Below, piece after piece: positions 43,754-52,201 of a stretch of 64,000 nt of DNA. How positions within the stretch are numbered: position 1 is the first letter of the stretch; every line of letters begins with the position of its first letter. Source of the DNA: an uncultured Lachnospiraceae bacterium (GTDB lineage: Bacteria > Bacillota > Clostridia > Lachnospirales > Lachnospiraceae); NCBI GenBank assembly GCA_947367855.1, contig CANBFE010000016.1, positions 1 through 64,000 on the forward strand. The letters run 5' to 3'. The position numbers and the translations under genes were made by a program. The notes beneath the pieces are model-generated. The model did no database searches, had not been told where the DNA came from, and worked only from the letters and a program-made list of their open reading frames with translations.

Positions 43754-43858
43754 CTCGCCGTCTTCTTCCAATGCCCCCCTTCTTTTCCGATTCCCTGCCG
43801 GGACATTTCCTCCTTTCTTTCCGCTGCCTCTGCAGCCCCTGATGATAGTTATCTCTCT

Positions 43859-43887
43859 ATTATATCCTGTCCCGCCACAGGAAGCAA
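43859..43887 (-). promoter_or_regulatory. Sigma-A promoter of the PHP-ABC-ABC-GNAT operon
   Basis: Minus-strand TTGCTT (43882-43887) and TATAAT (43859-43864) with a 17-base spacer, about 100 bases before the PHP gene. Confidence 0.8.
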
Positions 43888-43963
43888 TGTATTTTTCAGT
43901 CCTTTTATTAAAATTTTTGAGGGTTTGGAATGCTTTCGAATAAGATCTTTCCGCCTGTAAATT

Positions 43964-45562
43964 TCAACCGTACAGATGAAAATATTTCCACGCCAGGTAT
44001 CTTGACACATTGTAAGTGCGGATTCCAAAATTCTCCATACTCATCTGCAGTTTCCCCATCCAACTGTAACCGAAGCCCTCCCGTTCATAGAAAAAGCTGC
44101 CGCCCTCCTTCCCCACACAATGGTCAAGGGCGTACCCCACTGCATTTTCCGCATAAAAGGCCTCAAACCGGTATCCCTCCTTCTCCATCCAGGGGATCAG
44201 AACCGGAGCCGCATCCGCGCTCAGAGTTCCCAGATAACCATAATCCGTCTCACCGCTGTGAAAATCCGCCACATTCATCTTCGCAATCCAGTAATCCGGA
44301 TGCGCAAAGGAAAGGGCAATATAGAGCACTGCCACCACCGCGCACTGATAACGGAACAGGGGAAACCTCTTTCTGAAGATTCCTGCCACCACCCCTGCAA
44401 ACAGCAGCGCAAGCAGCACAAGCCCCCACAATACCAGAATCCGGAGATAGGTCAGGGAGTAGCAGCGAATATAAAGAATCATTCGATATCCGCTGGAAGC
44501 AATCATCACAAAAGTGCAAAGTGACATGACCGTCAGAATCACCTTCAATACCCTGTTTTCCCGGAAATATGCCAGACAGACCTGCACTATCACCAGATTC
44601 AGCATGCTTACCGCCAACAGCTGAAAGAACCCTTCCCTTGCGTACATGGCATAGGTGTATCCCTCCGGCAGCTGCATCCTCCCCAGAAACAATCCCCCGA
44701 TCTGAATTCCGGAAAAGACCAGATACAGAAAGGTCAGAAGACCGGTAACCGTAATGGCTGTAACGGGCTCTCCCTTCCGCCTGTCCGGAACCTCCTCCCG
44801 GAGCCTCCTCCTGCACAGGCATGCAATAAGCGCATAGGAGCAGAAAAACAGAACAGTGATGCGGAGAAATATGTTAAATATTCCTCCCAGTCTGATGCTT
44901 CCCAGCAAGCCCTCCGCCATCTGGCGGAAGAGGACATCCGCGCTGGCAAGAAGCAGCAGAACCACCAGCAGCATTGGAATCCCCACCAACAGCCCCGCCG
45001 CAAAATACCAGATCCTTTTATCCGTCTTCTTCCCCTTTTCCTGCTGCCAGGCGCTCCCGTCGGAAACAGGCCGCCCCAACTCCCTCATGCCTGTAAAAAC
45101 CAGGGTGCAGATACTGGCCAGGTACTTCCCGGTGGTCCATCCTGAGGTATTGTAAAACTGCTTCAGCAGCAGGCTCATCAGCAGAAGAAAGATTCCCAGT
45201 TTATTAAAAAATATGAGGAATCCGTCATCTGTGCAGAAGGTGGAAACTCCCAGAAGCATCATTGCGGCGATGTAAAAGCAGCTTCCTTTTTTTAAGGTAA
45301 TTCCCAGTTTTGACAAAGAGAAGCCAAAAAACAAGAGGCTGCCTGCCACGAAAAAAGGGAATGTGATCCCCGAACCGTTTCTGTACATGCAGAATGCATA
45401 GAAAATGGAATAGACAAGAGCCCAGGGCGCAATGCTCCCGAAATTCTGCTTCAGGCGCGCTGTTTCCTCTGTATCGGAAACACCCGGATTGTCTGTCTTC
45501 CATTCTGCCTTCTCCCGGCTGATTTCATCCACCCATATACGTTCTTCCATTCTTTCCGCCAT
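43964..45562 (-). CDS. DUF4173-family polytopic membrane protein
   Basis: A 532-residue membrane protein with about 12 helices and a cytoplasmic N-terminus of about 45 residues. The motif ADVLFRQMAEGLLG, the segment LPEGYTYAMYAREGFFQLLAVSMLN and the C-terminal soluble part are typical of DUF4173, whose function is unknown. The start MAERMEERIW follows AAGAAAGGAGAGGAAGAAG. It is third in an operon with DUF2975 and a small XRE regulator, which suggests a membrane-stress or developmental switch (inference). Confidence 0.85.
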   Translation of the reverse strand: MAERMEERIWVDEISREKAEWKTDNPGVSDTEETARLKQNFGSIAPWALVYSIFYAFCMYRNGSGITFPFFVAGSLLFFGFSLSKLGITLKKGSCFYIAAMMLLGVSTFCTDDGFLIFFNKLGIFLLLMSLLLKQFYNTSGWTTGKYLASICTLVFTGMRELGRPVSDGSAWQQEKGKKTDKRIWYFAAGLLVGIPMLLVVLLLLASADVLFRQMAEGLLGSIRLGGIFNIFLRITVLFFCSYALIACLCRRRLREEVPDRRKGEPVTAITVTGLLTFLYLVFSGIQIGGLFLGRMQLPEGYTYAMYAREGFFQLLAVSMLNLVIVQVCLAYFRENRVLKVILTVMSLCTFVMIASSGYRMILYIRCYSLTYLRILVLWGLVLLALLFAGVVAGIFRKRFPLFRYQCAVVAVLYIALSFAHPDYWIAKMNVADFHSGETDYGYLGTLSADAAPVLIPWMEKEGYRFEAFYAENAVGYALDHCVGKEGGSFFYEREGFGYSWMGKLQMSMENFGIRTYNVSRYLAWKYFHLYG

Positions 45563-45608
45563 CTTCTTCCTCTCCTTTCTTTCCTGACCTGGAAGCGAAG
45601 GACGCAGA

Positions 45609-45845
45609 TCAGTCCTGCTCCCCTGCTCCGGCACTTTCCTCCTCAGACACATACTCCAGGATATCCCCCGGCTGACAGTTCAATGCCCTGCAGATGGCCT
45701 CCAATGTGGTAAACCGCACTGCCTTTGCCCTGTTATTTTTCAAAATGGACAGATTGGCAAGGGTAATATCCACTTCTCCTGCAAGCTCTGTCAGGCTCAT
45801 TTTGCGCTTTGCCATCATAACGTCCAGATTTACTACAATTCCCAT
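45609..45845 (-). CDS. Small XRE/Cro-type regulator (YozG-like)
   Basis: A 78-residue single-domain regulator starting MGIVVNLDVMMAKRKMSLTELA. The recognition helix lies around ITLANLSILKNNRAKAVRF. This is the compact YozG-like kind that is regularly encoded beside a DUF2975 membrane protein, as here. GAGGGATAAGTAT precedes the ATG. It probably controls its own operon. Confidence 0.9.
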   Translation of the reverse strand: MGIVVNLDVMMAKRKMSLTELAGEVDITLANLSILKNNRAKAVRFTTLEAICRALNCQPGDILEYVSEEESAGAGEQD

Positions 45846-45901
45846 ATACTTATCCCTCGAATCTGTTTTCTGCACTGTTCCGGTTTCTTATATCCCCGCC
45901 A

Positions 45902-46402
45902 TCAGATAGTCAGATCATTCTCCTGCTTGTACCGAACGGCCTCCTCAAACACGCAGGCCAGCACTTTGCTGAACAGTCCGGCAATGACAAACACCAGGAT
46001 CACCACCCCCATGGCAATGGTCATATAGACAATACTGCGCACCACAGACATCACTGCAATAAAGAAGCTCCAGTTCCCCATTTTCTGCAGACTGACCACA
46101 TTTTCCCTGACAAAACAGTCCTCAGCCAGGACTGTCTTAAAAATCCTGCGCAGTTCCCGGACCAACACAAGGGCTGCAATTCCCAGAACAAAATAAATGA
46201 TTACAGTTTCCTCGTAATGCTCCACCACCATGGGAAACAGTTCCCCTATCCTGCGGATACTGTAAGGCAGGCTTACCGTGGCCACAATTCCCATGTAAAA
46301 CATAATGTCCAACAGATATTTTGTGCACAGTGTCAGCATTTTCTTCTTCCTGTACAGTTCCTCTTCGTAATTCAGGCTCCTGCCCTCTTTCTTTTCTTCC
46401 AT
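45902..46402 (-). CDS. DUF2975-family membrane protein
   Basis: A 166-residue protein with four membrane helices (LDIMFYMGIVATVSLPY, VIIYFVLGIAALVLV, FFIAVMSVVRSIVYMTIAM and VVILVFVIAGLFSKVL), matching DUF2975. These proteins are nearly always paired with a small XRE gene and may hold it at the membrane; that is inference. The start at 46402 has an excellent site GGGAGGCGCTT. The open frame continues upstream into the kinase gene but is not coding there. Confidence 0.85.
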   Translation of the reverse strand: MEEKKEGRSLNYEEELYRKKKMLTLCTKYLLDIMFYMGIVATVSLPYSIRRIGELFPMVVEHYEETVIIYFVLGIAALVLVRELRRIFKTVLAEDCFVRENVVSLQKMGNWSFFIAVMSVVRSIVYMTIAMGVVILVFVIAGLFSKVLACVFEEAVRYKQENDLTI

Positions 46403-46508
46403 AAGCGCCTCCCTGTATCCTCCCATATCGCAGTTCTGCGGCAGAAGGCCCATATGTCCCGCTGCCGCAGCTCCCCGATCTCTCCGCGGATTCCTGTGAT
46501 TTGAAATA

Positions 46509-46537
46509 AATATATCACCTGGAATCACGAATGTCAA
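46509..46537 (-). promoter_or_regulatory. Sigma-A promoter of the DUF2975-XRE-DUF4173 operon
   Basis: Minus-strand TTGACA (46532-46537) and TATATT (46509-46514) are 17 bases apart, about 110 bases before the DUF2975 start. Confidence 0.85.
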
Positions 46538-46554
46538 TATATTATTATTGTTTT

Positions 46555-46572
46555 TCAATAAATATTTATTGA
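46555..46572. promoter_or_regulatory. Perfect AT-rich 18-base palindrome above the promoter
   Basis: TCAATAAAT followed by its exact complement ATTTATTGA lies 17 bases above the -35 box and overlaps the stop codon of the small kinase gene. With no T-tract it is a poor terminator. It could be a binding site for the operon's XRE protein. Confidence 0.5.
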
Positions 46573-47085
46573 GTTGGGGCAACAACCCTTCCTCCAGTAT
46601 TTGACGCCCCAATTCTCGAAGTTCCATTCCTCCATATACTGGTTGCACTCGTAATCAATATAAAAGAGCTCACCCTCCCGGACCACGAAATTCGTGGGAT
46701 AATAGTCGATGTTGGTATTGGCCGCATACAGCAGAGCGCACATTGCCTGCACCTGCTCCAGATAAGCAGGCTGCATTCTGTCCTGCTGAACCAATTCCGA
46801 AATTGTGCTTCCCTCAATGTATTCCTTCAGAATGCGCTCCCGCTCCACGTCCACCTCTATCAGCTCCGGCATTCTGATCCCAATCTGTTTCAGCCAGCGA
46901 TACGCATCCCGCTCCGACTGCAGCTTATCTCCGAACTGATAATAGTCGCAGGGTTCATGGTGGATCTGCTTCAAAACGTATTGGCTTTCCCCGTCACTTA
47001 CCAGATAGGAATACCCGCCCTTTCCCTTCCCCAGAAGCTTTCTCACATCGTACTCTTTTCCGTTTACCGACATCCGTTCTTCCAT
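46555..47085 (-). CDS. Small protein-kinase-fold phosphotransferase
   Basis: A 176-residue protein with a minimal kinase fold. It shows a glycine-rich loop LLGKGKGGYSYLV (18-30), an ATP-binding lysine in YVLKQIHHE, the catalytic loop NTNIDYYPTNFVV with Asp and Asn, and YIDYE in the place of DFG. It is far shorter than Ser/Thr kinases and closer to RIO/aminoglycoside-type kinases, so the substrate may be a protein or a small molecule. The start follows AGGAGGGGTAT. It lies 42 bases after the amylase gene in one transcription unit. Confidence 0.75.
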   Translation of the reverse strand: MEERMSVNGKEYDVRKLLGKGKGGYSYLVSDGESQYVLKQIHHEPCDYYQFGDKLQSERDAYRWLKQIGIRMPELIEVDVERERILKEYIEGSTISELVQQDRMQPAYLEQVQAMCALLYAANTNIDYYPTNFVVREGELFYIDYECNQYMEEWNFENWGVKYWRKGCCPNSINIY

Positions 47086-47127
47086 ATACCCCTCCTGTTC
47101 CGCCGGATATCCGCCTGCTGCATCCTG

Positions 47128-48864
47128 TCAGCTCCAGGCGTCCTCATCCCTGACAAGCACAGCCGCCTCGTAGTCTTCCAGACTGCCGGAAAACACCCTG
47201 CCGCTTATCAAGTTCTTCCAGCCCTCCAGTTCCGGGAACTCCGCCTTCCCCTTTCTCACATGAAAGATCAGGACCATCCGCTGCCCTCCCGATTCCCTCT
47301 CCAGATATAAGATTCCCCTGTCGTCATCCGCGCTCTGTACGGTGAGCCGCCCTTTGGTCAGAACCGGATACGTATGCCGGATCCGGATCAGCTGACGATA
47401 GTACCCAAGGCATTCCCCATCCTGTCTGCTTTCCGCCCAGAGCATCCCCCGCCTGCAGTCCGGGTCAGGGCCTCCTTCCATGCCCACCTCGTCGCCGTAG
47501 TAAATCATGGGCATGCCGGGAAGCAGAAGCTGCATGGCCGCCGCCAGTCGCTGTTTCGCCCTGCTGCCTCCGGCACTGTGCAGAAATCTGGCCGTGTCAT
47601 GGCTGTCAATAAAGTTCCACAGATACCCTTCCAGGGATTTGTTCAGATTTCCCTTCACAAAATTCAGATTCCCCAGAAAAGCCGAGGGACCAACCTCCTC
47701 CCTGGCCACCAGATCCACCACGGAATCATAGAAGGGATAATTCATCACACTGTCCCACTCGTCCCCTTCCAGGAAATCCCCCGCATAATGCCAGATTTCC
47801 CCCACCACAAGAACATCCTTTTTCACCGCCTTCATCTCTCTGCGGAACCGTTTCCAGAAGACATGGCTGATCTCATCCGCCACATCCAGCCTCCAGCCGT
47901 CAATATCGCATTCCCGTATCCAATAGGCCGCCACATCAATAAAATAATCCGCAGTCTCCGGATTATTCAGGTTCAGCTTTGGCATGTATCCGGCATAGCT
48001 GAAGGTCTTGTAACTGGGGCGTTTTCCCCATTCCATCACCAAAGGAAAGCTGTCTATATAGTACCAGTCCAGATACGCGGATTTCTCCTCCTTCTCCCGA
48101 ATATCTCTGAACGCAAAAAAGTCTATTCCAGTATGGTTAAACACACCGTCCAGAACCACATACATCCCCGCTTCATGAGCCATTCGCACAAGCTCCTTCA
48201 GCTCTTCCTTATCCCCAAAGGAGGGATCGATCCTGTAATAATCGTCAATATTGTATTTATGGACGGAATTTGAACTGAAAATAGGCGTCATATAGAGAAT
48301 ATCTACCCCCAGATTCCTGATATAATCAAAATGTTTGATTATTCCACCCAGGGAACCTTTCAAATCCGCTTTCCCGTCAATGGGCGCCTGATACCAGCTT
48401 TCCTCCGGAATATCCCTGTCCGAGGCAAAACGGGAGGGAAAGATCTGATAGACCACTTTGTTTTCCGCCCAGGCAGGCAGCTCGAAACGCTCCTCCTCCC
48501 GAAGAGTCTGGGGACAGTCGAACATCCTTCCGATATCGGTTATGCATTTGTCATAGAATCCATGGTTTCCATAATAAACCATGTTTCCCACCCGGTCCTG
48601 TATCTCGAAGAAATACCGCAGGCAGACTACATCCATGTCCACTTCCGCCTCATAATAGTCTATATAATTGTCGGAACAGATATTTTCCATGGGATACTCC
48701 TGCCTGGTATCCATATAGTGAAGAGGCAGGTACTTGTTCTGGGTGTGCAACACTACCCTGGCCCCGTCCCCCTTCTTTACTTCCAACCTGATCACAAAAC
48801 GCCCTTTCGCTATGGCATAGCAGTATCTCCTGTCTGCAAAATGCCTGATTGCCGCACATTCCAT
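47128..48864 (-). CDS. GH13 alpha-amylase/neopullulanase-type glucanase
   Basis: A 578-residue GH13 enzyme. Residues 1-125 form an N-terminal beta domain of the CBM34/neopullulanase kind, followed by the barrel. Catalytic residues are D327 in GWRLDVADE, E356 in VVGEIWH and D423 in IDSHDTARF; the conserved DGVFNHTG is at 239-246. There is no signal peptide, so it should act on imported maltodextrins or cyclodextrins in the cytoplasm. The start follows AAAAGGAGAAAAAT. The leader carries a copy of the 60-base repeat family. Confidence 0.92.
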   Translation of the reverse strand: MECAAIRHFADRRYCYAIAKGRFVIRLEVKKGDGARVVLHTQNKYLPLHYMDTRQEYPMENICSDNYIDYYEAEVDMDVVCLRYFFEIQDRVGNMVYYGNHGFYDKCITDIGRMFDCPQTLREEERFELPAWAENKVVYQIFPSRFASDRDIPEESWYQAPIDGKADLKGSLGGIIKHFDYIRNLGVDILYMTPIFSSNSVHKYNIDDYYRIDPSFGDKEELKELVRMAHEAGMYVVLDGVFNHTGIDFFAFRDIREKEEKSAYLDWYYIDSFPLVMEWGKRPSYKTFSYAGYMPKLNLNNPETADYFIDVAAYWIRECDIDGWRLDVADEISHVFWKRFRREMKAVKKDVLVVGEIWHYAGDFLEGDEWDSVMNYPFYDSVVDLVAREEVGPSAFLGNLNFVKGNLNKSLEGYLWNFIDSHDTARFLHSAGGSRAKQRLAAAMQLLLPGMPMIYYGDEVGMEGGPDPDCRRGMLWAESRQDGECLGYYRQLIRIRHTYPVLTKGRLTVQSADDDRGILYLERESGGQRMVLIFHVRKGKAEFPELEGWKNLISGRVFSGSLEDYEAAVLVRDEDAWS

Positions 48865-48885
48865 ATTTTTCTCCTTTTATTTTGA

Positions 48886-48980
48886 GTTCCGTATCTACGG
48901 CTTCTGTGCCCTCTCCAGCAGAGAAGCCTTCGATACTGTTTTCCAGTTCCGTATCTGCGTATTCCGGGCCCTCTCACCCT
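48886..48980. repeat. Second locus of the 60-base repeat family, about 1.6 copies
   Basis: One complete 60-base unit (48886-48945) and a partial one (from 48946) begin with GTTCCGTATCT. They align without gaps to the units at 1116, sharing GTTCC, CTGTTTTCC and a TGCCC-like core while the middle has diverged. As at the first locus, the array abuts the ribosome site of the gene that follows on the minus strand. The translated frames of the two loci differ and the second has a stop, so the unit is not coding. Confidence 0.75.
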
Positions 48981-49033
48981 CTCTTTTTCTTGCATTATAC
49001 TCCGGTCTATGGTATGATTCTTGCATAATCATC

Positions 49034-49062
49034 CTTATATTTTAGCATTATCCTATTAACAA
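49034..49062 (-). promoter_or_regulatory. Likely sigma-A promoter of the amylase gene
   Basis: Minus-strand TTGTTA (49057-49062) and TATAAG (49034-49039) with a 17-base spacer. The transcript would carry a leader of about 160 bases that includes the 60-base repeats. Confidence 0.6.
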
Positions 49063-49094
49063 TCCAATGTATGGCAGAATGCCGGAGGAGTCCC

Positions 49095-49964
49095 ATGGAA
49101 CACACACCTGTACACGAAACCAAAACCCACGGAACCGCAGCCTTTCCCTATACCATTTACCACGGCCGTATTCCTGAGCTCATTCCTTCCTTTCCCCTGC
49201 ACTGGCATGATGACTTTGAATTGATTTACTGTGTGGGAGGGCAGTTGGAAGTCACGGTCTGGGGACAGCTCTACAGACTTTCCCCGGGTGACCTGGTGGT
49301 GATTCTGCCCCGCGGGGTGCACTCCATTGACCAGTATCGTCACGAAAACGGTGAATACTTCAATATTATGTTTCATCCCAACCTTTTCAAAGGACCGGAA
49401 GAAGACCCCTGCTATGCCAAATACGTGCTGCCCTTCCTGAACGGTGAAAAAATCCTGACCTGCTTTCATGCCGGGAATTCCCCTTTCAATCAGGCGGTGA
49501 CCCCCTGCCTTCTGTCCATGCTGGCCCATCGCAGGGAAGGCTACTCCACTCATGAACTGCTGATGAAATCTCAGCTGTTCATGCTCCTTCATCACATGAA
49601 TCTGCACTGCTCTACTGCAGACGGTCACAGTGATTTCCTGCGCCTGTCCTACAGCCGCCTGCGGAATGCCCTTTATTACGTACAGCACTTTTATGATCAG
49701 GACATTACCGTGCAAAAAGCCGCAGTGCAATGCGGCTTTTCGGAGAGTCATTTTATGAAATTATTCCGGGAATTTACCGGGATGAGTTTTAATGCCTATC
49801 TGGTGAATTACCGTCTGGAGCTGGCCGCCCGGCAGCTGTCAGAGACAGAACTTAAAATAATCGACATCGCCGAAAACTGCGGCTTTCATAACCAATCCTA
49901 TTTTACCCGTACCTTTCGGAAAAAATACGGACAGACACCATCCGACTACAGGAAGAACATGTGA
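49095..49964 (+). CDS. AraC-family regulator with cupin sensor domain
   Basis: A 289-residue regulator. The N-terminal cupin-like domain (about 15-140; PLHWHDDFELIYCVGG and LSPGDLVVILPRGVHS) binds the effector. The C-terminal AraC domain (about 190-287) has both helix-turn-helix motifs (VQKAAVQCGFSESHFMKLFRE and IIDIAENCGFHNQSYFTRTFRK). The start follows GGAGGAGTCCC. It is divergent from the amylase gene and convergent with the SGNH gene; sugar-responsive control of a neighbour is likely but unproven. Confidence 0.92.
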   Translation: MEHTPVHETKTHGTAAFPYTIYHGRIPELIPSFPLHWHDDFELIYCVGGQLEVTVWGQLYRLSPGDLVVILPRGVHSIDQYRHENGEYFNIMFHPNLFKGPEEDPCYAKYVLPFLNGEKILTCFHAGNSPFNQAVTPCLLSMLAHRREGYSTHELLMKSQLFMLLHHMNLHCSTADGHSDFLRLSYSRLRNALYYVQHFYDQDITVQKAAVQCGFSESHFMKLFREFTGMSFNAYLVNYRLELAARQLSETELKIIDIAENCGFHNQSYFTRTFRKKYGQTPSDYRKNM

Positions 49965-49977
49965 GAAATTATAACCA

Positions 49978-50766
49978 TCAATAAACAATATCCTTATTCC
50001 TGAATCCCTTCCCGATAAACGGCACTTCAAAAAAGTCCCTGGGATTCTTACGGATCAGATAGTCTATATAATTTCCCACCATCAGCGCATAGCTGTAATA
50101 CCCCATGGCATTGGGATGAAAGCCCAGCCCAAAGGTTTTCCGCATCTCCTCGTCATAAACCGGCCCGTCATTGGTCATGTCAATCAGATACGTAAAGGAG
50201 AACAGCCCGCACATGTTTTTCATTTCTTCAGCTATTGCGCGTATAATGGGGTCCGCCGTCTCTTCCCCCCGCCTCTGCATGGAAACCAGAAAAATCCGGG
50301 CATCCTTTTCAATGCTTTTCAGCTTAGAGACAATGCGTCCCATATTTCCAAAGAAAGTATCCGGATTGCTCTCCGGATCTTCCGGATGGATATCTGCCGC
50401 GCTGCCCACCGGATGGCCGCAGACAAACACATCATTATTTCCAAGAGCAATAATATATGCCTGGTTCCATTGCCAGAAATCATTCCGGTCCGCCCAGCTC
50501 TCATAGAATTCCCTGGCAGTCATGCCGCCCCGGGAATAATTATGGCACACAGTCCCGGTGAGACGCTCTAACACCGCAGGCCAGGAATACTCATACATAT
50601 CATGATATACAATATTTCCCTCCTGGTCATGCGCCTCGAACTCTCCGGATGACAGAGAGTCGCCGATCACCCCGATCTCCTTAAAAATACCTGCAAACCC
50701 GCAGGAATCCTTTATTTTGTCCAGAGGCTTTTCCCCCGGCATTGCAGTAAACAAATCCAGTTTCAT
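49978..50766 (-). CDS. SGNH/GDSL-family hydrolase
   Basis: A 262-residue esterase with the four SGNH blocks: GDSLSSGE (nucleophile Ser), NYSRGGMT (Gly), ALGNND (Asn) and LGFHPNAMGYYSYA (catalytic His). There is no signal peptide, so the substrate is intracellular. Family members deacetylate sugars or cleave short esters. It is last in a TrmB-MFS-SGNH operon, 25 bases after the transporter gene, which suggests removal of an acyl group from the imported compound. The start follows GAGGAGAAGGTA. Confidence 0.88.
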   Translation of the reverse strand: MKLDLFTAMPGEKPLDKIKDSCGFAGIFKEIGVIGDSLSSGEFEAHDQEGNIVYHDMYEYSWPAVLERLTGTVCHNYSRGGMTAREFYESWADRNDFWQWNQAYIIALGNNDVFVCGHPVGSAADIHPEDPESNPDTFFGNMGRIVSKLKSIEKDARIFLVSMQRRGEETADPIIRAIAEEMKNMCGLFSFTYLIDMTNDGPVYDEEMRKTFGLGFHPNAMGYYSYALMVGNYIDYLIRKNPRDFFEVPFIGKGFRNKDIVY

Positions 50767-50791
50767 TACCTTCTCCTCTCTTTAAGGCTTT

Positions 50792-52201
50792 TTATGCCTT
50801 TTCCCACTCCGCACCGGTGACTTTCTTCAGATCCAGGCCCCGCGTCTCGCCTACATATTTCCATATAATCAATATTGCCCCTATCAATCCCGGAATCGTC
50901 AGCCCCAGATACATATACCCAAAGGTTTCCTTGGGAATAAGCGGAAGCAGCACGATTGTCACAATGGTGGCCAGGCCGCCGATGATTCCATTCAGCAATG
51001 TATTGATCACGGTAACGGAAGAACGCAGATTGGTCGGCGAGGATTCCGAAAACATAATGCCCCCTATGGTATCTCCTGCTCCCCAGTAGCTGCCCATAAA
51101 GCCACCGATGGCAAAACCTGTTATGATCGGCGTCCAGGCCAGCATGGAGCCTGCAATAAAGACGCTGTAACAGACCACCGCCGAACAGGACATGGCAATA
51201 ATCGTTATTTTTCTTCCGAAACGGTCCGAGACAAGTCCGGCAGTAAATGTCAGAAGCGCATTTCCCACAGGATAGAAATACAGCGCCAGTGTGATGGCTT
51301 CCTCTGTCATCAGTGCAGATTCTTTCATCACTGTATTGTATGTTGCAGTGGCAAGGGACGCGGAGTAGAAGAAACAGCATGCCAACATTAAGAATCTTAA
51401 CTGCCGGTGCCTGAAAGCGAATTTTACAGCATTGACAATCCCTCCCTGGGCATTATTGTTTTTCTCCTCTCTGCTCTGCTTCTCCCTGTCCTCAACAGGG
51501 GTTTTTAAATATTTCACCCTGTTCACCAAAAAGGTATCTGTTTCCTTTGCAAAGAGCAGCGCCGCCAGAGACAGTGCAAAACCCAGAACACCGGGCACCA
51601 GGTATACCAGATGCCACCGCTGACTCTGATTCTGCATAAGCGTCTCCCGCAGCAGGGGAATAAGCAGGGTTCCCAGAATTGCCACGGCTTTTGTCAGCGC
51701 ATAGTTCCGCGCCCGGTTCTTCTCCTTGGAGCACTCCAGAATATATACGCACTGCATGTCATGGGAAACCATAAATCCCATCAGGGTGCCGCCCACCATG
51801 TATACGAAAATGTTGTCGGAGAGATAGACCAGAAACAACCCCATTCCCATCATCAGGGTATTGATCACCAAAAACGGTTTCCTGCCAAACCGGTCTGCCA
51901 ACGGACGATAAAACACAATCAGCAGCGTTACCGGATACGTAATAAAACCCAGAGCCGAGGACAACGACAGGCCTTCGCCATATTCCAGTCCCATATTCTG
52001 CACAAAAAACTCGTTAATGATATTTGATTGAAACTGGATGGAAATCGTGGACGCAATCTCATCGATAATATAAATTAATGACAGCACCATAAAAAGATAC
52101 AGCATATAGAACCGATTGCTCCTTGCCTGAAGCTGCTTCTCCCTTCGGACGAGCTCTCTTGCCTCCCGCGCCTTTACGGCCTCAATGTCTTTCGCTTTCA
52201 C
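50792..52201 (-). CDS. Major facilitator superfamily transporter, sugar-porter-like
   Basis: A 469-residue protein with 12 membrane helices after a charged N-terminal stretch. The loops RPLADRFGRKPFL and GLVSDRFGRKITI, between helices 2-3 and 8-9, are the classical MFS motifs. It starts with GTG after GAGGAGGAGAAACG and overlaps the TrmB gene by 20 bases. With a TrmB regulator upstream and an SGNH hydrolase downstream, a sugar or acylated sugar substrate is likely (inference). Confidence 0.88.
   Translation of the reverse strand: MKAKDIEAVKAREARELVRREKQLQARSNRFYMLYLFMVLSLIYIIDEIASTISIQFQSNIINEFFVQNMGLEYGEGLSLSSALGFITYPVTLLIVFYRPLADRFGRKPFLVINTLMMGMGLFLVYLSDNIFVYMVGGTLMGFMVSHDMQCVYILECSKEKNRARNYALTKAVAILGTLLIPLLRETLMQNQSQRWHLVYLVPGVLGFALSLAALLFAKETDTFLVNRVKYLKTPVEDREKQSREEKNNNAQGGIVNAVKFAFRHRQLRFLMLACCFFYSASLATATYNTVMKESALMTEEAITLALYFYPVGNALLTFTAGLVSDRFGRKITIIAMSCSAVVCYSVFIAGSMLAWTPIITGFAIGGFMGSYWGAGDTIGGIMFSESSPTNLRSSVTVINTLLNGIIGGLATIVTIVLLPLIPKETFGYMYLGLTIPGLIGAILIIWKYVGETRGLDLKKVTGAEWEKA

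Noticed and set aside
46403..46648. N-terminal extension of the DUF2975 protein
   Set aside because: It runs through the promoter and into the kinase gene; a near-perfect ribosome site marks the start at 46402.
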